From: Escallonia rubra
Lineage: Eukaryota; Streptophyta; Magnoliopsida; Escalloniales; Escalloniaceae
Assembly: GCA_033065855.1 (NCBI GenBank)
Contig: JAVXUO010003095.1
Location: forward strand, 65,001 to 129,000
Length of the DNA stretch: 64,000 nt
Direction: 5' to 3'
Below the pieces are notes generated by a model. It did not search any database. It had not been told where the DNA came from and worked only from the letters and a program-made list of their open reading frames with translations. Positions 33,232 to 45,900 of this stretch are shown one piece after another. The position numbers and the translations under genes were made by a program. Numbering within the stretch: position 1 is the first letter of the stretch; every line of letters starts with the position of its first letter.

Positions 33232-36200
33232 TGTAACATCCCGGAATTTCCGGAACGTTAACACTCGATCCATCAATCACTAATCATAAAATCCTCAACT
33301 CAAACAAAATAAATACTACCAATCTGTCAGAGCAACTAATCCATCGACTTAATCATAGTTGAAACATCAAGTCCAAACTAACAAATCTAAATAACAATAA
33401 TGACCCACGCAGGGGTTCTAAAGACTACGTCTGAAACTTAAATCCACTTTCCCTCGGCTCAGATCTAGTCCACCGCCAAAGCGATCTATTGTTTGTTATA
33501 ACCTGCGGAAAAGAAGTCAAAGGGGAGTGAGCTTTTGAGAGCCCAGTAAGGTCGCACAAAGATTTAAAAATAAGAAAACGATTAGGACAATTTTTTATAT
33601 AAAACTTTTGAAGAGTATTTTCATTAAAATACAACACTTAGACAAAGATGAATAAAATGAACGATTTTACCTTCAAGTCCAATAACAACTTTTTGAGGAA
33701 TTTTTTCTTTCGATGAAATCACTACAATACGATATAAACATAAGGATGAGTATTCAACTCAATCCCTTAAATAATAGTCATTTGAAACACTTCAGGTATA
33801 ATAAAGCATGAATGGATAATATTCAAAACATTTCAAGTGCAATAAAACACAAATAGGAAACATTGAACATGAGCAGTACAGAAGCAAAGTCACCCCGGCA
33901 GTGCTCGATACACTTACATATGCATATGTACACTGACTAGTCCATCTAGATACTAGTTAAACCCATCCAACAGACCATCCTTATAACGCCAACAATACAG
34001 ACCATCCTTATGGCTCCCAAGTTACTAACTCATGTCAACATTGAGAAGTAATAAATAGAATTTAAAAATGCTTTACGATGAGCAATCAATAAACATATCA
34101 AATGAACAATGGATTCTAAGATTAGATGAAACAGAATTCCAAATGATCGTTATAAGGCTCAATTTAAGGTTTCATGGGCAATTTAAAAACATTTTATATC
34201 GATCAATAAAAACCAACATTCAAACTAGTTTGTAAAACTGTTGTTATAAGTAATTGAAAACAGAATAACGAAATGGGGTTCGAATAGAATCCCTTACCTC
34301 GGTCCAAGCTAAGCGATGCTACCAACCTCGACCAGTATTCTCTGAATCAACCTAAATTTATAATTTAATTACTAGAGCAAAATTTATGTCTAATATACTA
34401 GAAACCCTAACATCGACTACCCACCACGTGCTTACTTCTAATCCCGAAATCACGCGACTCGAAACGTATTCCACATACGACCAACGTAGCTAACCGAAAA
34501 TCTTATACGCTACTTAACGCGTAACTATATCCCAACATTCATAATAAATTACAATAAAATACTTTTATGGCTTAAAACACAGTAAAAGTCAAAATATGAA
34601 TTTTCTGAAATTTGAATATTTTCGAATTAAAATAATTTCTTTAAATACAATAAAATCTCATAAATTGCCACAAATACGTCCAGCTTCAAACTAAGTCCCA
34701 TAATTTTTGTAACAGCTTTAAAATATGTATAAAGATAATAGAAAGTTAAATCTGAAATTAAAAAGCATTAAAACTAATTTTCAAATATTCGTTTTGCTAA
34801 ACCTAACGCGATATAGAAACCATAGCAAATCAACCCAAAAAAATCATCAAACTTTTACTGAGTCTTTATTATACTATAAAAACATTAGTATAATTTTTCC
34901 CTGAACATTTTCTGGGTTTAAAGGCTCCAAAAGAATTTTCCAAATCTGAAATTTCAGAAAATACTAAAAATTCATACGATCTCAGAAAATTATAAAATTC
35001 TTCCAAGAATTTTAATATGGTCTAACGTATTATACTGTAAATGTTTACGTGCTAACGATAAGTGTACGCTACGTTATGCATGTGTCAACTTAACGCTAAC
35101 CCGCTACGCGATCCGCACTTCTCTTTTTCTCCATCTCGTCTTCTGCACTCACTTCCATGACTCTCTAACACACAGCAGACCCACACCTCTCCAACACACA
35201 CTCATCCAACCGTTATACACACAATTACCCACACATCTTCACTTACACACACACACTCACCATTTATACACACTTTACACACATTAACACCCATAATATG
35301 TCACACACCTGCATATCCCCCAATATACATACTACACACAGCACACAAACACTCACGAACAGCCCTTCCCTTCTCCTTGCACACACTCAAACACACACAC
35401 AGATACACATTCTATACCCATAAATATGCACCCAAACACCCATCCATTTGCACCTCACACACAGGTTCACACAAGGGGCAATACCCACTTCCATTTCTTC
35501 TTCATCCTTCATTACCACACACGTACCCAATACTCAACACACACAGGTTACATGTATTCACCATATACTTCCAAACTTTCCAAAACATACTCACACACAT
35601 GGATATATAGATGCATCCTGTCATGCTCACTGCCGTCCTTTCTTCTTTCATTTTACACACCATTTCACTCACATAGGTTCACAATCACACATGTTGCACC
35701 CACTTATGCACAGCTGCCTAAGCAGCTTCATCCCCAACAATCTTACCTTCAGGTTCCTCTACGGCAGTCCATGGCTGCTATCTCCTTCTCTCTCTCTCTC
35801 TCTCTCTAGGGATCTAAACCAATAGCTTCTGGCCCCTATCTCTCTCTAAAACCCACACGCTACCCATCACCCTTATTAATATACCCACCAATATATATAC
35901 ACACTCACACAGCAACCCTCAAAACCCACTTCTCACATTCACAAAACACACGAAGCACTCAACATATATATACATATGTAACACCCCACAACAGATGCCA
36001 ATGCCATCTTGCAAGCACTCCTCACGCACAACCATATTTCTCACAGCACTCACAAAACACACGCAGTTTCACCCAAACTCACATATGCACTAAATTCACT
36101 CATCCTTGCTCTCTTCTCCCCATGACGGCCATGGCTACCATATACATCAACCCTTGACTGCCCAGCCCCCTTTTTACTCATCGAAATACGCAAAAACACA

Positions 36201-36878
36201 CACTAAAACACACCCACAACACTGCTCTCAATTTGTTATGGCATAGACCCACGACTCCTTTTCAGATTAATCCCAAACCCATTTACATACCTCACGACAG
36301 TGGGCTATCTTCCCACACAGGCTGTCTCTCTCTCTAAAGGAAATCCCTACGACAGCCCCTTACAATCCCCATAAATCTACGTAAATTCTGAAAAATATGG
36401 CTAGGAAAACTTACCGGAGAAAACTAGACGATCGCCGAAAATCTGCTTCACTTCCTCGCTCTCTCTCGGTTGAACTTCAGATAAATGGAAGAGAGCCCTC
36501 GAACGGCGGCTCGCTCATAAAACGGGATATAAATATAAAACCCTAGTCAGGCTATTTCCCAAAAATCCCCTTGGACTTTAGAAATTTTTTAAGTTTCACC
36601 CAAAACTTTTTGTTATTACGAAAAGTCCTAATTAACTATTAACTATTTATGATAAAATAGTGTACCAAAAAAATTTAACGGGTTGTTATCTAACCCCGCC
36701 ACACTAATCGTCGCTAAGTAGGAATATAATCGCTAAAAGTTTACCCAAAAATTCCGGTCACGCTAATCACTAAACATTTAATTTTTCCTTAAAAGTTGTT
36801 AGAAAAATATCAGCGTTAAGAAAAATATATTTGCTGCTTAAAATTTTTTAATAGCTCTAAAAATATCGGGGTGTTACA
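33232..36878 (-). mobile_element. Complete solo LTR, gypsy family X, 3647 bp
   Basis: Ends TGTAACATCCCGG and GGGGTGTTACA, flanked by perfect 5-bp duplications AGACC (33227-33231 and 36879-36883). It contains cctgcggaaaagaagtcaaa, gagcccagtaaggtcgcac, cagtgctcgata, a 1.1-kb CA-rich tract (35160-36250) and a ctctctctct run at 35790. No retrotransposon protein is inside. It splits the Tat gag. Removing it restores the gag frame (QD then HIDIGKF). At 3.6 kb it is long for a solo LTR, but Tat and some chromovirus LTRs reach this size. Confidence 0.88.
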
Positions 36879-36883
36879 AGACC

Positions 36884-38077
36884 ACATAGACATAGGTAAG
36901 TTTACCCGCCAGTCAGATCGAATGTTCTAGAGAACCCTTGCCACCTCACATGATTAACTGCATTCATGATAACCAGCCAGTTAAGAATCTGACTGCTTTC
37001 AGTTTCCGCTTACGATTCTCTGCCAAAGTTTCACGATTTGATTACTTGGGAAAAGTTAATGGAACGAGAGACCTTCATTGTTGAAGAAGAATATGATGAA
37101 GAAACTGGGTTTATGTTTCGACCCAATGCCGAAGTATCCCACCTAACTAGATCAGGCCGAGTATACCAGACCGCGCCCTAGCCATATATGACCCACTGTT
37201 CTCTCAAGACCCTTCGAAGGACGAGGTCCTTAGACAGCTAAAGAAGGCTCAAGACAATATTTCTATTTCGGGACTGTTGTCTGCCTCATATTATCATTGC
37301 CAAGCCCTCGTCAAATTTCTCAGTGAAGCTTATATGTTGATTCAGACCCAGCCTAAAGAACTTTCCCAAGTAGTAGGGGCTATACATTACATAAATGCCT
37401 TCACTTTTTTCAAATTTGATATGCCTAAGTCGAGATCGAGACACAATGACCCACCCCATATCACTATGAGAGCACTTGTTAAGAGGGTATCATTGATTCT
37501 CATTGATAATAGTTTTGCTCTAAATGTTTGTTCCCTATGCACTGTTCAAGCCTTTGACATAGACCCATCAGAATTCACCCCTTCCAACCAAGCCTTCGGA
37601 GCCTACAATAACACCAGAAGGGGGGTGATTGGTATAGTGAATCTTTCAATGACCATGGATATTGCTACTTTGATATGGAGTTTCAAGTATTAGATATACC
37701 CAGTGTCTTTAACCTCATGTTGGGGGATGACCTTGGAAATATTCTGTTGGTGCAATTTCCTCTACGTTGTACCAAAAGATCAAGATTGTGTTGAATGATG
37801 TTGTTTTCACCATAATGGGAGTTTCACAATTGCCTCAGGTCGAACAGGTTGAGAAGGACAGTGTTAAGGTGCCACATGATTCTTTTGATATTTTGCTTAG
37901 TGGATTTAGGATGGATCACCCGGTTCAGTGTCTCGATTATGAGGAAGTTTTTCACGATGAAAACTTCCTCACTTTTTCCTCTTATAGCAGCATGATGGTA
38001 CTCCCCATGTTGACAAAATTCTAATACTTTCAAGGAAAAGGCTTAGGCCGAAACTAGCAAGGAATTTCTAGCTTCCT
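36884..38077 (+). pseudogene. Tat-like gypsy gag end and protease pseudogene
   Basis: Continues the gag split by the solo LTR. DEVLRQLKKAQDNISISGLL (about 37222) is a typical Tat linker before the protease. The retropepsin region is 37400-37760: LIDNSFALNVCSL (active site, normally D-N-G-S), DIDPSEFTPSNQAFGAYNN, then RRGVIGIVNL and FEFQVL-like text after a stop at 37693. A glycine-rich GKGLGRN-type motif lies near 38035, as in Tat elements upstream of RT. The reading ends at 38077, where chromovirus LTR sequence begins; the RT, RNase H and integrase of this element are absent. Confidence 0.82.
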
Positions 38078-38452
38078 CAATTCTGTGCAAAAGGTACAAA
38101 CAATTCGCAGGCAATCCGGTTAACAACCTTTTAGTCCCAGCTAGAGTTTTTACTTTTTTTTGTTTTTTTTTTTTGTTTCCAACTTTTCTAAAAATAATTT
38201 TGGTCCAACTCATCATTTAATGTTTGTAAACATCAAATATGGTTCCACTAGTGTTCAGACATACTTTTTTCCATTTCTATCACTTCATTCACTTTCTTAA
38301 ACAATTTATTCAATTCAAGGTGTCTAACATTTAAATAAACATTCAAATACGTTATCATGCATAGTTCATCATAACCAATTTTCACATAGAGTGATGCATC
38401 TAAGTATACTTAAATATGTAATCAAAGCATAAGAAATGTTGGGTTCTCATAC
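38078..38452 (-). mobile_element. Truncated 3' LTR of the chromovirus
   Basis: This matches 48542-48901 over its whole length (caattctgtgcaaaa at the left, aaatgttgggttctca at the right). It is only the first 0.37 kb of the 1.98-kb LTR (minus-strand reading); the remaining 1.6 kb is missing, so the junction at 38077/38078 is a deletion or recombination point. A polypurine-type tract, complement of cttcactccttaaaag, lies just inside at 38454-38470. Confidence 0.82.
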
Positions 38453-38485
38453 ACTTCACTCCTTAAAAGAATTTGGTCCCCAAAT

Positions 38486-40080
38486 TCATAACTTAAACTT
38501 ACCAAATAGGTGCGGATAATCTTTTTGCATATCCTCCTCTTTTTCCCACGTGGCTTCTTCCATTACATGATTTTGCCACAAAACTTTAATCAACGAAATG
38601 CTTTTGTTCCTCAAAACTTTCACATCAAAAACTAAAATCTGCGCTGGCAACTCTACATATGACAAATATGATCGAATTGATATCGGTTCAGGGCTTATCA
38701 CATGAGATGGGTTAGAGTTATACTTCCGCAACATAGAAACATATGTAACACATCATGTACTCCTTCCAAAGATACAAGTAAGGCAACTCTGTTTGCCAAA
38801 TTCCCAACACGATCCAGTAATTCATAAGGGCCAATATACCTCGGTGACAACTTGCCTCTTTTTCCAAATCGCTTTATTCCTTTGAATGGCGATACCTTGA
38901 GAAATATAAAATCTCCCACTGAAAATTTCAACTCTCTTCGTCTGTTATTATCATAATTTTTTTACTGGCCTTGAGTAGTCAAAATATTTTGCCAAATTTG
39001 CTGAATGTTTTCAGTGGTCTCTTGAACTATTTGTGGCCCAATTAAACTCCTTTCTCCGACTTTACTCCAACAAATTGGTGAGCAACATTTTCGTCTATAT
39101 ATAACTTTATATGGTGCCATACTGATGCTAGCCTAATAACTGTTATTATAAGCGAATTCAATCAATGCCAGATGTTGATCCCAACTTCCTTTGAAATCTA
39201 TCACACATGCACGAAGCATATCCTCTAATGTTTCAATAGTCCTCTCAGATTACCCATCAGTCTGAGGATGAAATGCTATGCTAAATTTCAAATTTGTACC
39301 TAATTCACTTTGCGAATTTTTTTAAATGAGATGTAAATCTTGGATCTCTATCACTTACAATACTTATTGGTATTCCGTTCAATCAAACTATTTGTTGTAT
39401 ATACATTCGGGCTAATTCATCCAATGAATACGTGTTAAGTACATGTACGAATTTAGCAGATTTTGTCAGTCTATCCACACCCCCCCATACCGAATCATGC
39501 CCACCACAGGTCATGGGCAAACCTGTAACAACATCCATTGTTATATGGTCCCACTTCTATTTGGATACCGATAACGGTTCCAATCCACCCCCCGGTCTTT
39601 AATGTTCTTTTACTCGTTGACATACGATACATCTTGAAACAAAGTCAGCTATTTCTCTTTTATGTTATTCCACCAGTAATTGTATTTCAAAACCCGACAC
39701 ATCTTCGTTCCACCTGGGTGCACTGTATACTTTGACTTATGGGCCTATTTCAGTATTTCTCCATTCAACTCTTCATTGTTAGGCACAACTATTCAATCTT
39801 TATACAACCATTAATATCCATAAAAAACTTAGGTTTGAAGGTTCCATCTTTATCCTTCACTTCTCTCTGCAACTCCAAATCTCTTTCTTGTTCCTCCTGG
39901 ATTCTCTGTAATAACACTAGTTTCACTTGTAAATTTGCAAGAATAATTTCTGACTCAGTAACAAGTAATTCCTATGAACAAGCTTGCTTAATCACCTTCC
40001 ACTCTATCACCATTAAGCTAGCAACTTGTACTCTCCTACTTAGTGCGTCTGCAACAACATTGACTTTACCTGGGTGATAC
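38486..40080 (-). pseudogene. Chromovirus integrase pseudogene with chromodomain-like end
   Basis: Integrase inserts the cDNA; the chromodomain directs it to chromatin marks. Read on the minus strand: zinc-type CIVCQRVK (about 39610), catalytic blocks WDHITMDVVTGLP (about 39535) and IVSDRDPRFTS (about 39345), then KFSVGDFIFLKVSPFKGIKRFGKRGKLSPRYIGP in pieces (38820-38931, quoted only by its ends), and a chromodomain-like segment at 38486-38670 with ILVFDVKVLRNKSI, VKVLWQNH and EEATWEKEEDM. The last motif is the usual end of this integrase class. Many stops and shifts occur between 39000 and 40000. Confidence 0.82.
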
Positions 40081-41480
40081 TGAATCGTAAAATGATAATC
40101 ATTGAGTACTTCCATCCAGCTTCTTTGTCTCATATTCAAATCTTGCTAAGAAAATAGGCATTTCACACCCTTATGATCAGTAAAAATCTCAAACTCAGCA
40201 CCATAGAAATAATGCCTCCACTTATGCAATGTGAACATAATCACTGCTAACTCAAGATCATGTGTTCGATAATTCTGTTCAAAGGGTTTTAGCTTTCTCA
40301 AAGCGTAAACCAAAACTTTGTCATCTTGCATCAAAACACAACCTAATCCTTCCTTTCAAGCATCGATGTATACCACAAAATTCTTAGTTCCACTCGACAA
40401 AGTCAAACTTGGAGCTGTAGTTAATCTCGTTTTTAACTCCTGAAAATTCACCTCACAGTTATCGGTGCACTGATATGCCACTTCCTTCCGAGTCAATGTG
40501 GACAATGGTGCTGCTATCCTCTAAAAATCTTGTACAAATTGACGATAATACCCTTCCAATCCCAAGAAACTTCTGACTTTTGGTACATTCTTTGGCGCTT
40601 GCTAATTCAAAACAGCTTCCATTTTAGACGGGTCAACAGTTAACCCGCTTCAGACATTATATGACCTAAAAAGGCCACTTGCTTTAACCCAAGTTCACAT
40701 TTACTGCATTTAGCATACAATTTCTTATCCCATAGTACTTGTAGTACAATCCTCAAATGACGCCCCTACTCCTCTGTACTTTTTGTATATACTAAAATAT
40801 CATTAGTAAAAACTATTACAAATTAATGTAAAAACTCCTTAAAATTTTGATACGTTAAGTCCATGAAGTCTGCAAGAGCATTCGTCAATCCAAATGGCTT
40901 GACAAAAAAATTCATAATGTCCATATCTTGTACGGAAAGCCGTCTTTGGACTATCTTCCTCTTTTATCCTCAATTGATGGTATCAAGATCTCAAGTCCAA
41001 CTTAGAAAATATCACTGCCCCTTGTAGCTAATCAAAAAAATCATCTATATGCAGTAGTGTATACTTATTTTTTATTGTTACTCTATTCAACTGCCAGTAA
41101 TCCATACACAACCTCATTGTAACATCTTTCTTTTTTACAAATAAAATTGGGGCTTCCCTTTATGATACACTAGGTCGAATAAACCCTTTATCCAGTAATT
41201 CTTGTAGCTGCAACTTCAACTCCCTTAATTCAACCAAAGCCATCCTATACGGCGCTTTTGAAATCGGGGTTGTTTCAAGCAACAATTCTATCACAAATTC
41301 CATTTCCCACTCAACGGGTGATGTTGCTACATCTTCAGGGAATAAAGCCATAAATTTATTTACTACAGGTACATCTTCTATTTTAACATTTTCTTTGTGC
41401 TTATTTACCATATATGCTAAATATTTCATATAACCTCTAGAAAGTAACTTCTCTGCTCGAATAGTTGAAATAATATTCAT
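40080..41480 (-). pseudogene. Chromovirus reverse transcriptase and RNase H pseudogene
   Basis: The pre-RT region is open at 41160-41480 with PISKAPYRMALVELRELK and DKGFIRPSVS, standard for Ty3/gypsy. RT continues leftward: [15 protein letters not shown] (about 41100), VIFSKLDLRS (about 41010), and a catalytic box FTNDILVY (about 40790) where active copies have Y-x-D-D, so it is inactive. RNase H shows [20 protein letters not shown] (40230-40310), [12 protein letters not shown]-like text and IFTDHKGVK (about 40165). Stops break every block outside the two open stretches. Confidence 0.87.
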
Positions 41481-41498
41481 ATCCCTATTCTTTCTACC

Positions 41499-41930
41499 TT
41501 AGAACTTACATAATTCTCTGTCAAATGTAGTAAATTTCACAACCTTATGAAAACAATCTAGTGATACCCGATTAGATGACAACCAATCCATCCGCAACAA
41601 TATATCAAATCCTCTCATAAGCAAAACAATCAAGTTAGCATATACTGTATGCTCACCTACAATCATTGCACAAGATTTATATATCAGACTAACTAGAGTA
41701 CTCTCTGCTATAGGAGTACTAACTTCCAAAACATGTGGTAACAACTCAGGCTCTTGAGGTAAGATGGGCACCATAAATGATGAAATGAACAAATGGGTAG
41801 AACCAGGATCAAATAGTACTCTAGCAACAGATTGAAAAACAATGAGTGTACCTTCAATAACTCTGCTAGTATCTTGAACCACCTGAGATATCAATGCATA
41901 TGCTCGTCCTTGCACTCTTAGCTTTGGCAT
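41499..41930 (-). pseudogene. Chromovirus protease fragment
   Basis: A 143-codon open stretch on the minus strand, the longest in the element. It carries a retropepsin-like region: VARVLFDPGSTHLFIS (active-site D followed by P-G-S instead of S/T-G-A), then ILLRMDWLSSNRVSLDC, which matches the conserved G-M-D-W-L block of RVP_2-type proteases. The catalytic triad change DSG to DPG suggests inactivity. It is preceded by the zinc-knuckle end of gag and followed by the pre-RT region with a short gap. Confidence 0.83.
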
Positions 41931-41952
41931 TCCATTGCATATTCCCTCTACC

Positions 41953-42915
41953 CTAGTTATCTCGAGACATAATTTGATTTCTAGAATAAGGGCAACTTAT
42001 CCCAATATGTTTGGACTGAGAACACCTAATACACAAACCCATCTTTGTGCGACATTCATTCTCTGTATATACAGTCCAATTACAATATGTACTTCGCTTT
42101 CCAATTCTTGCATGCTTTGACAATGGCGTGTTTGATATCTCAGTCTGATTTCTCCTATTATTATTATCACATGGGGATGATGCTGCAAAATTGGCTTCAC
42201 TACCAGTATAGCCACTCATTTGATTACCTCGAGCTCTCCCTTGACCATTTTCATAGAAATTATGATTTCTTCCTTGTAAAGCCCTTTGAAATTTTCTCTG
42301 TCAACTTTGACCCCTTCTACCAGGGTTCACATTTCCACTGTTACGGTTTCCCTATCCATTGTATGTTTGTAGTCTAAATGGTTCTGTATCAACACTCTTT
42401 TGCTCTTCTAAATCATTCTTAATAGTCAATGTTCTATAAACAATTGCCATATAAGTTTTTAACTGAAAAGGGATCAACTTATCCCGAAGATCCTTATTCA
42501 AACCTTTAACAAATTTTCTTACATTTTTTTTGTATCCACTAGATGGAGAAAAAATCTGGCTAAATCAGTAAACTACGATTCATAAACTGATATTGACATA
42601 TTTTTTTGTTCAAACTTTATAAAATGTACTTCTTTCTTCTCTTGGGTCACCGTTGGAACATACATATTAGTGAACTCCCTTTTAATGTTTTCCTAAGTTG
42701 ACGGGACTCCGTCCCACTTCCATTTCATGGATAATAATTTGCACCATCTTTCTGCACTAGCCTCTAGTATAAAGCTAGTATATGTCAATCTCTGAGAATT
42801 CAAAATCCTAGTAATATCAAGAATTTTCTCTACTCTAACCAACCATTCCTCGACTATCTTAGATCTGACTTCCCGAAAAACGGGTTCTTTATCATTTTAA
42901 CAAACTTATGAAAGG
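41953..42915 (-). pseudogene. Chromovirus gag, 3' part
   Basis: On the minus strand from 42915: VEEWLVRVEKILD, CKLLSMKWKWDGVPS, EFTNMYVPTVTQEKKEVHF and FVKGLNKDLRDKLIPFQ, the Retrotrans_gag core in more than one frame, then a basic Asn/Arg/Gly-rich linker and a CCHC zinc knuckle, CIRCSQSKHIGISC, at about 41990-42031 (complete). The 5' part lies beyond the solo LTR, at 46495-46755. Stops and shifts are present in the core. Confidence 0.82.
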
Positions 42916-42920
42916 TTAGA

Positions 42921-45900
42921 TGTAACATCCCGGAATTTCAGAGCTTTACCACCCGGACTTTTCCGGAGCGTTGTCACCCCAAACTCCCGGAGTGTTTAAA
43001 ACAATCAATACTTAATAGCATAAAAAACCTCCATTTCAAATAACTAACGATGAAAACCTACGTCAGAGCCTCTAATCATTACAATTTCCACAAATCACTT
43101 TAAATCTAACCAACAAACTAGAGAAGTTTTACCCGAGCAAGAGTTTTAACAATCAAGACTACACTTAAACTCACTTCCTTAAGCTTGCTCGGCTCTAATC
43201 CATATTCAGGTAACATATTGTTGGCTGTCACCTGCGGAAAGGATTCAAAGGGGAGTGAGCTTTTGAGAGCCCAGTAAGGTCGCACAAAGATTTAAAAATA
43301 AGAAAACGATACGGACGATTTGACATTTAAACCAATAGAAAATTTTGAAAGCGGAGAAACAAAGCGGTTCAAACAATCTTCTATAAACAATCAAAAAAAA
43401 AAAAAAAAAAGGGTTTTCAAAGAAAACCACAGCATTTCAATATAAACAACACGGGGCTGAGTATCAACTCAGTTCCCTTAAATCGATAACCATTTTTAAA
43501 ACACTTAAAGTGCAATAAACATAAACAGGAAACGTTGACCATGAGCACTACAGAAGCAAAGCCACCCCGACATTGCTCGATACGCTTTACATATGCATAT
43601 GTACACTGACTAGTCCATCTAGGTACTAGTTTAACCCAGCCAATAGACCATCCTTATAATGCCAACAATACAGACCATCCTTATGGCTCCCGAATTACTA
43701 ACTCATGTCAATATTGAGAAGCAATAAATAGAATTCAAAACATTTTAGGATAATTGAATCAATAAAACATATGAGAATAAACAAAGAATTCCAATCGATC
43801 GCTAGAAGGTTCAAGATAGGGTTTATAAACCTAAATTGGCAATTTATTTGTTAGAATTCCAACCTCGATCAATATTTCTGAATAAACCTAAATTGGCAAT
43901 TTATTTGTTAGAACATAATTTATGTCAAATACGCTATCAACCCTAATATCAACTACCCACTGCGTACCCACTCTCTCAGAAATCGCGCACTCAAAACGGC
44001 TCTCGCACATGGTCAATCTAACTGAAAATCATATACACTCCTTAACGTGTACCGACACTCTAAAATTTATAATAATTTACACTAAAACACTTTTATAGCT
44101 TAAAACATTATCAAAAGTCAAAATATGAATTTTCTGAATTTTTTAATATTTTAATATTTTCGAATTAAAATAATATCCTTAAATGCAATAAAAACCCATA
44201 AATTGTCAAAATTACTTCCAGCTGGAAAATAAGTCCCATAAATGTTTACACGAACTTTAAAATATATATAAAAATTATGAAAATTGTAATCAGAATTTAA
44301 AAGGCACTAAAACTACTTCTTTATTTTTGGTTTTGCTAAATTCAATGCGATACTGAAAATTATAATAAATTGACTCCAAAAATCATCAAATTTATACTGA
44401 GTCTTTATTATACTATATAAACACTACTCTAATTTTTCGCAGAGCATTTTCAGGGTTTAAAGGTTCCTAAAGAATTTTCCAAAATCTGAAATTATAGAAA
44501 ATACTAAAAATCCATACGATCTCAGAAAATTATAAAAATCTTCCAAGAATTTTAATATGGTCTAACGTATTATACTCTAAAGTTCTATGCACTAATGATC
44601 ACCATACACTATCGAATGCTCGCAGCGCGCTTAACGTTAACCCGTTACACCTAGTGCACAATTTACTGTGATCCAAATCCAATTCATTTCCAGTTCACTT
44701 CCTTCTTCTTCTCCTTGTTCATTGCACTCATAGACTATTGCACTCACAGACCCCATGAAACTCACACCCCACAGTCATTACATTCACAAAACACACACAC
44801 ATACACACATTACGCACAGGCCCCTCATACACTCACACACCTTTCACACAGCACTTTGATTTAACATTAGTATACACAAAACTTACACACACACACCCAT
44901 TACACACTATATTCCCACTTCTCCCTCAATACCCACCTGATACAAACCCACATGTCTTTATATTTATCCTGCCATGCCCACTGCCTCACGGCAGTGGGTC
45001 TCCCTTCTTCTTTCATTTTACACACACATTTATATATGAACACTCACTACAAATGCACTCTCATACCCATTTAAACCCAACACACACACACACACACGCT
45101 GCTAGCTTCCAAATCCACTTAAGAACAATCTTTGCAGTCCTAACATCCCACGGCATTACACCCCTTCACACCTACACAGACTGTTACATAGTCATGGAAA
45201 ATTTCTCTCGGCAAGCATATGGACCACATATGTTCGGACCGGAGGTGGAATACCAGCCACCTCCTCCTCAGGTNTGCTTGGCTTCTCCAGCTTTCTATCA
45301 CCCTAGAAGGTGTCACCCTCAAACTAGCATAGTCCGACCACCAACTGTTACATGGACCTTTGGCATTACAGACCACCTGACCCTATAACTGGCATGGCCA
45401 ACGTCTAAGCAAACAAATTACTTCCTTGTTACAATAGCAAACCAACTTCATCAGTTACCTTTGACATTCTTGCATCTAAAATGTTCCAATATGTTGTTAT
45501 CCCATGTTAATTCTTCTTGAACCTCAAGAACACCATCCAACCGTCCTCCCAAACCTTGCTCTACGGTTAATAGCCACCCTTTCTTCCCTTAACACCCTCA
45601 AACAGGTATACACACTTGCGCACATAGTACACTTAACACTCAGCTGCCCTCTTTACCCACATGCACCACGGCAGTTCCATGATTGCCACCCCTTCTCACT
45701 TTCTTTCTGTTATACGACACTTTGAACCCTAAACACATATTATACCACAAATTCATGTTAAACCCATCTCTCATACGACCCATGCGCCCACACAATCACA
45801 CAATATACTCACACATATACACAACTTCTACACGACACCGTATACCCTTAAATTCGCTTTGCGGCAGCCACCAAACCCACATAACCCACTCTCACGGCTG

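Noticed and set aside
34270-34320. tRNA-like ggttcgaatag sequence
   Set aside because: No clover-leaf arms around it; it lies within an LTR and is also shared by the LTR fragment at 12540.
35377-35825. Three overlapping open frames of 77-127 codons (plus strand)
   Set aside because: They lie in the CA-rich tract of a solo LTR; Thr/His/Ser/Pro runs come from acacac repeats and there is no domain or conservation between the two LTR copies.
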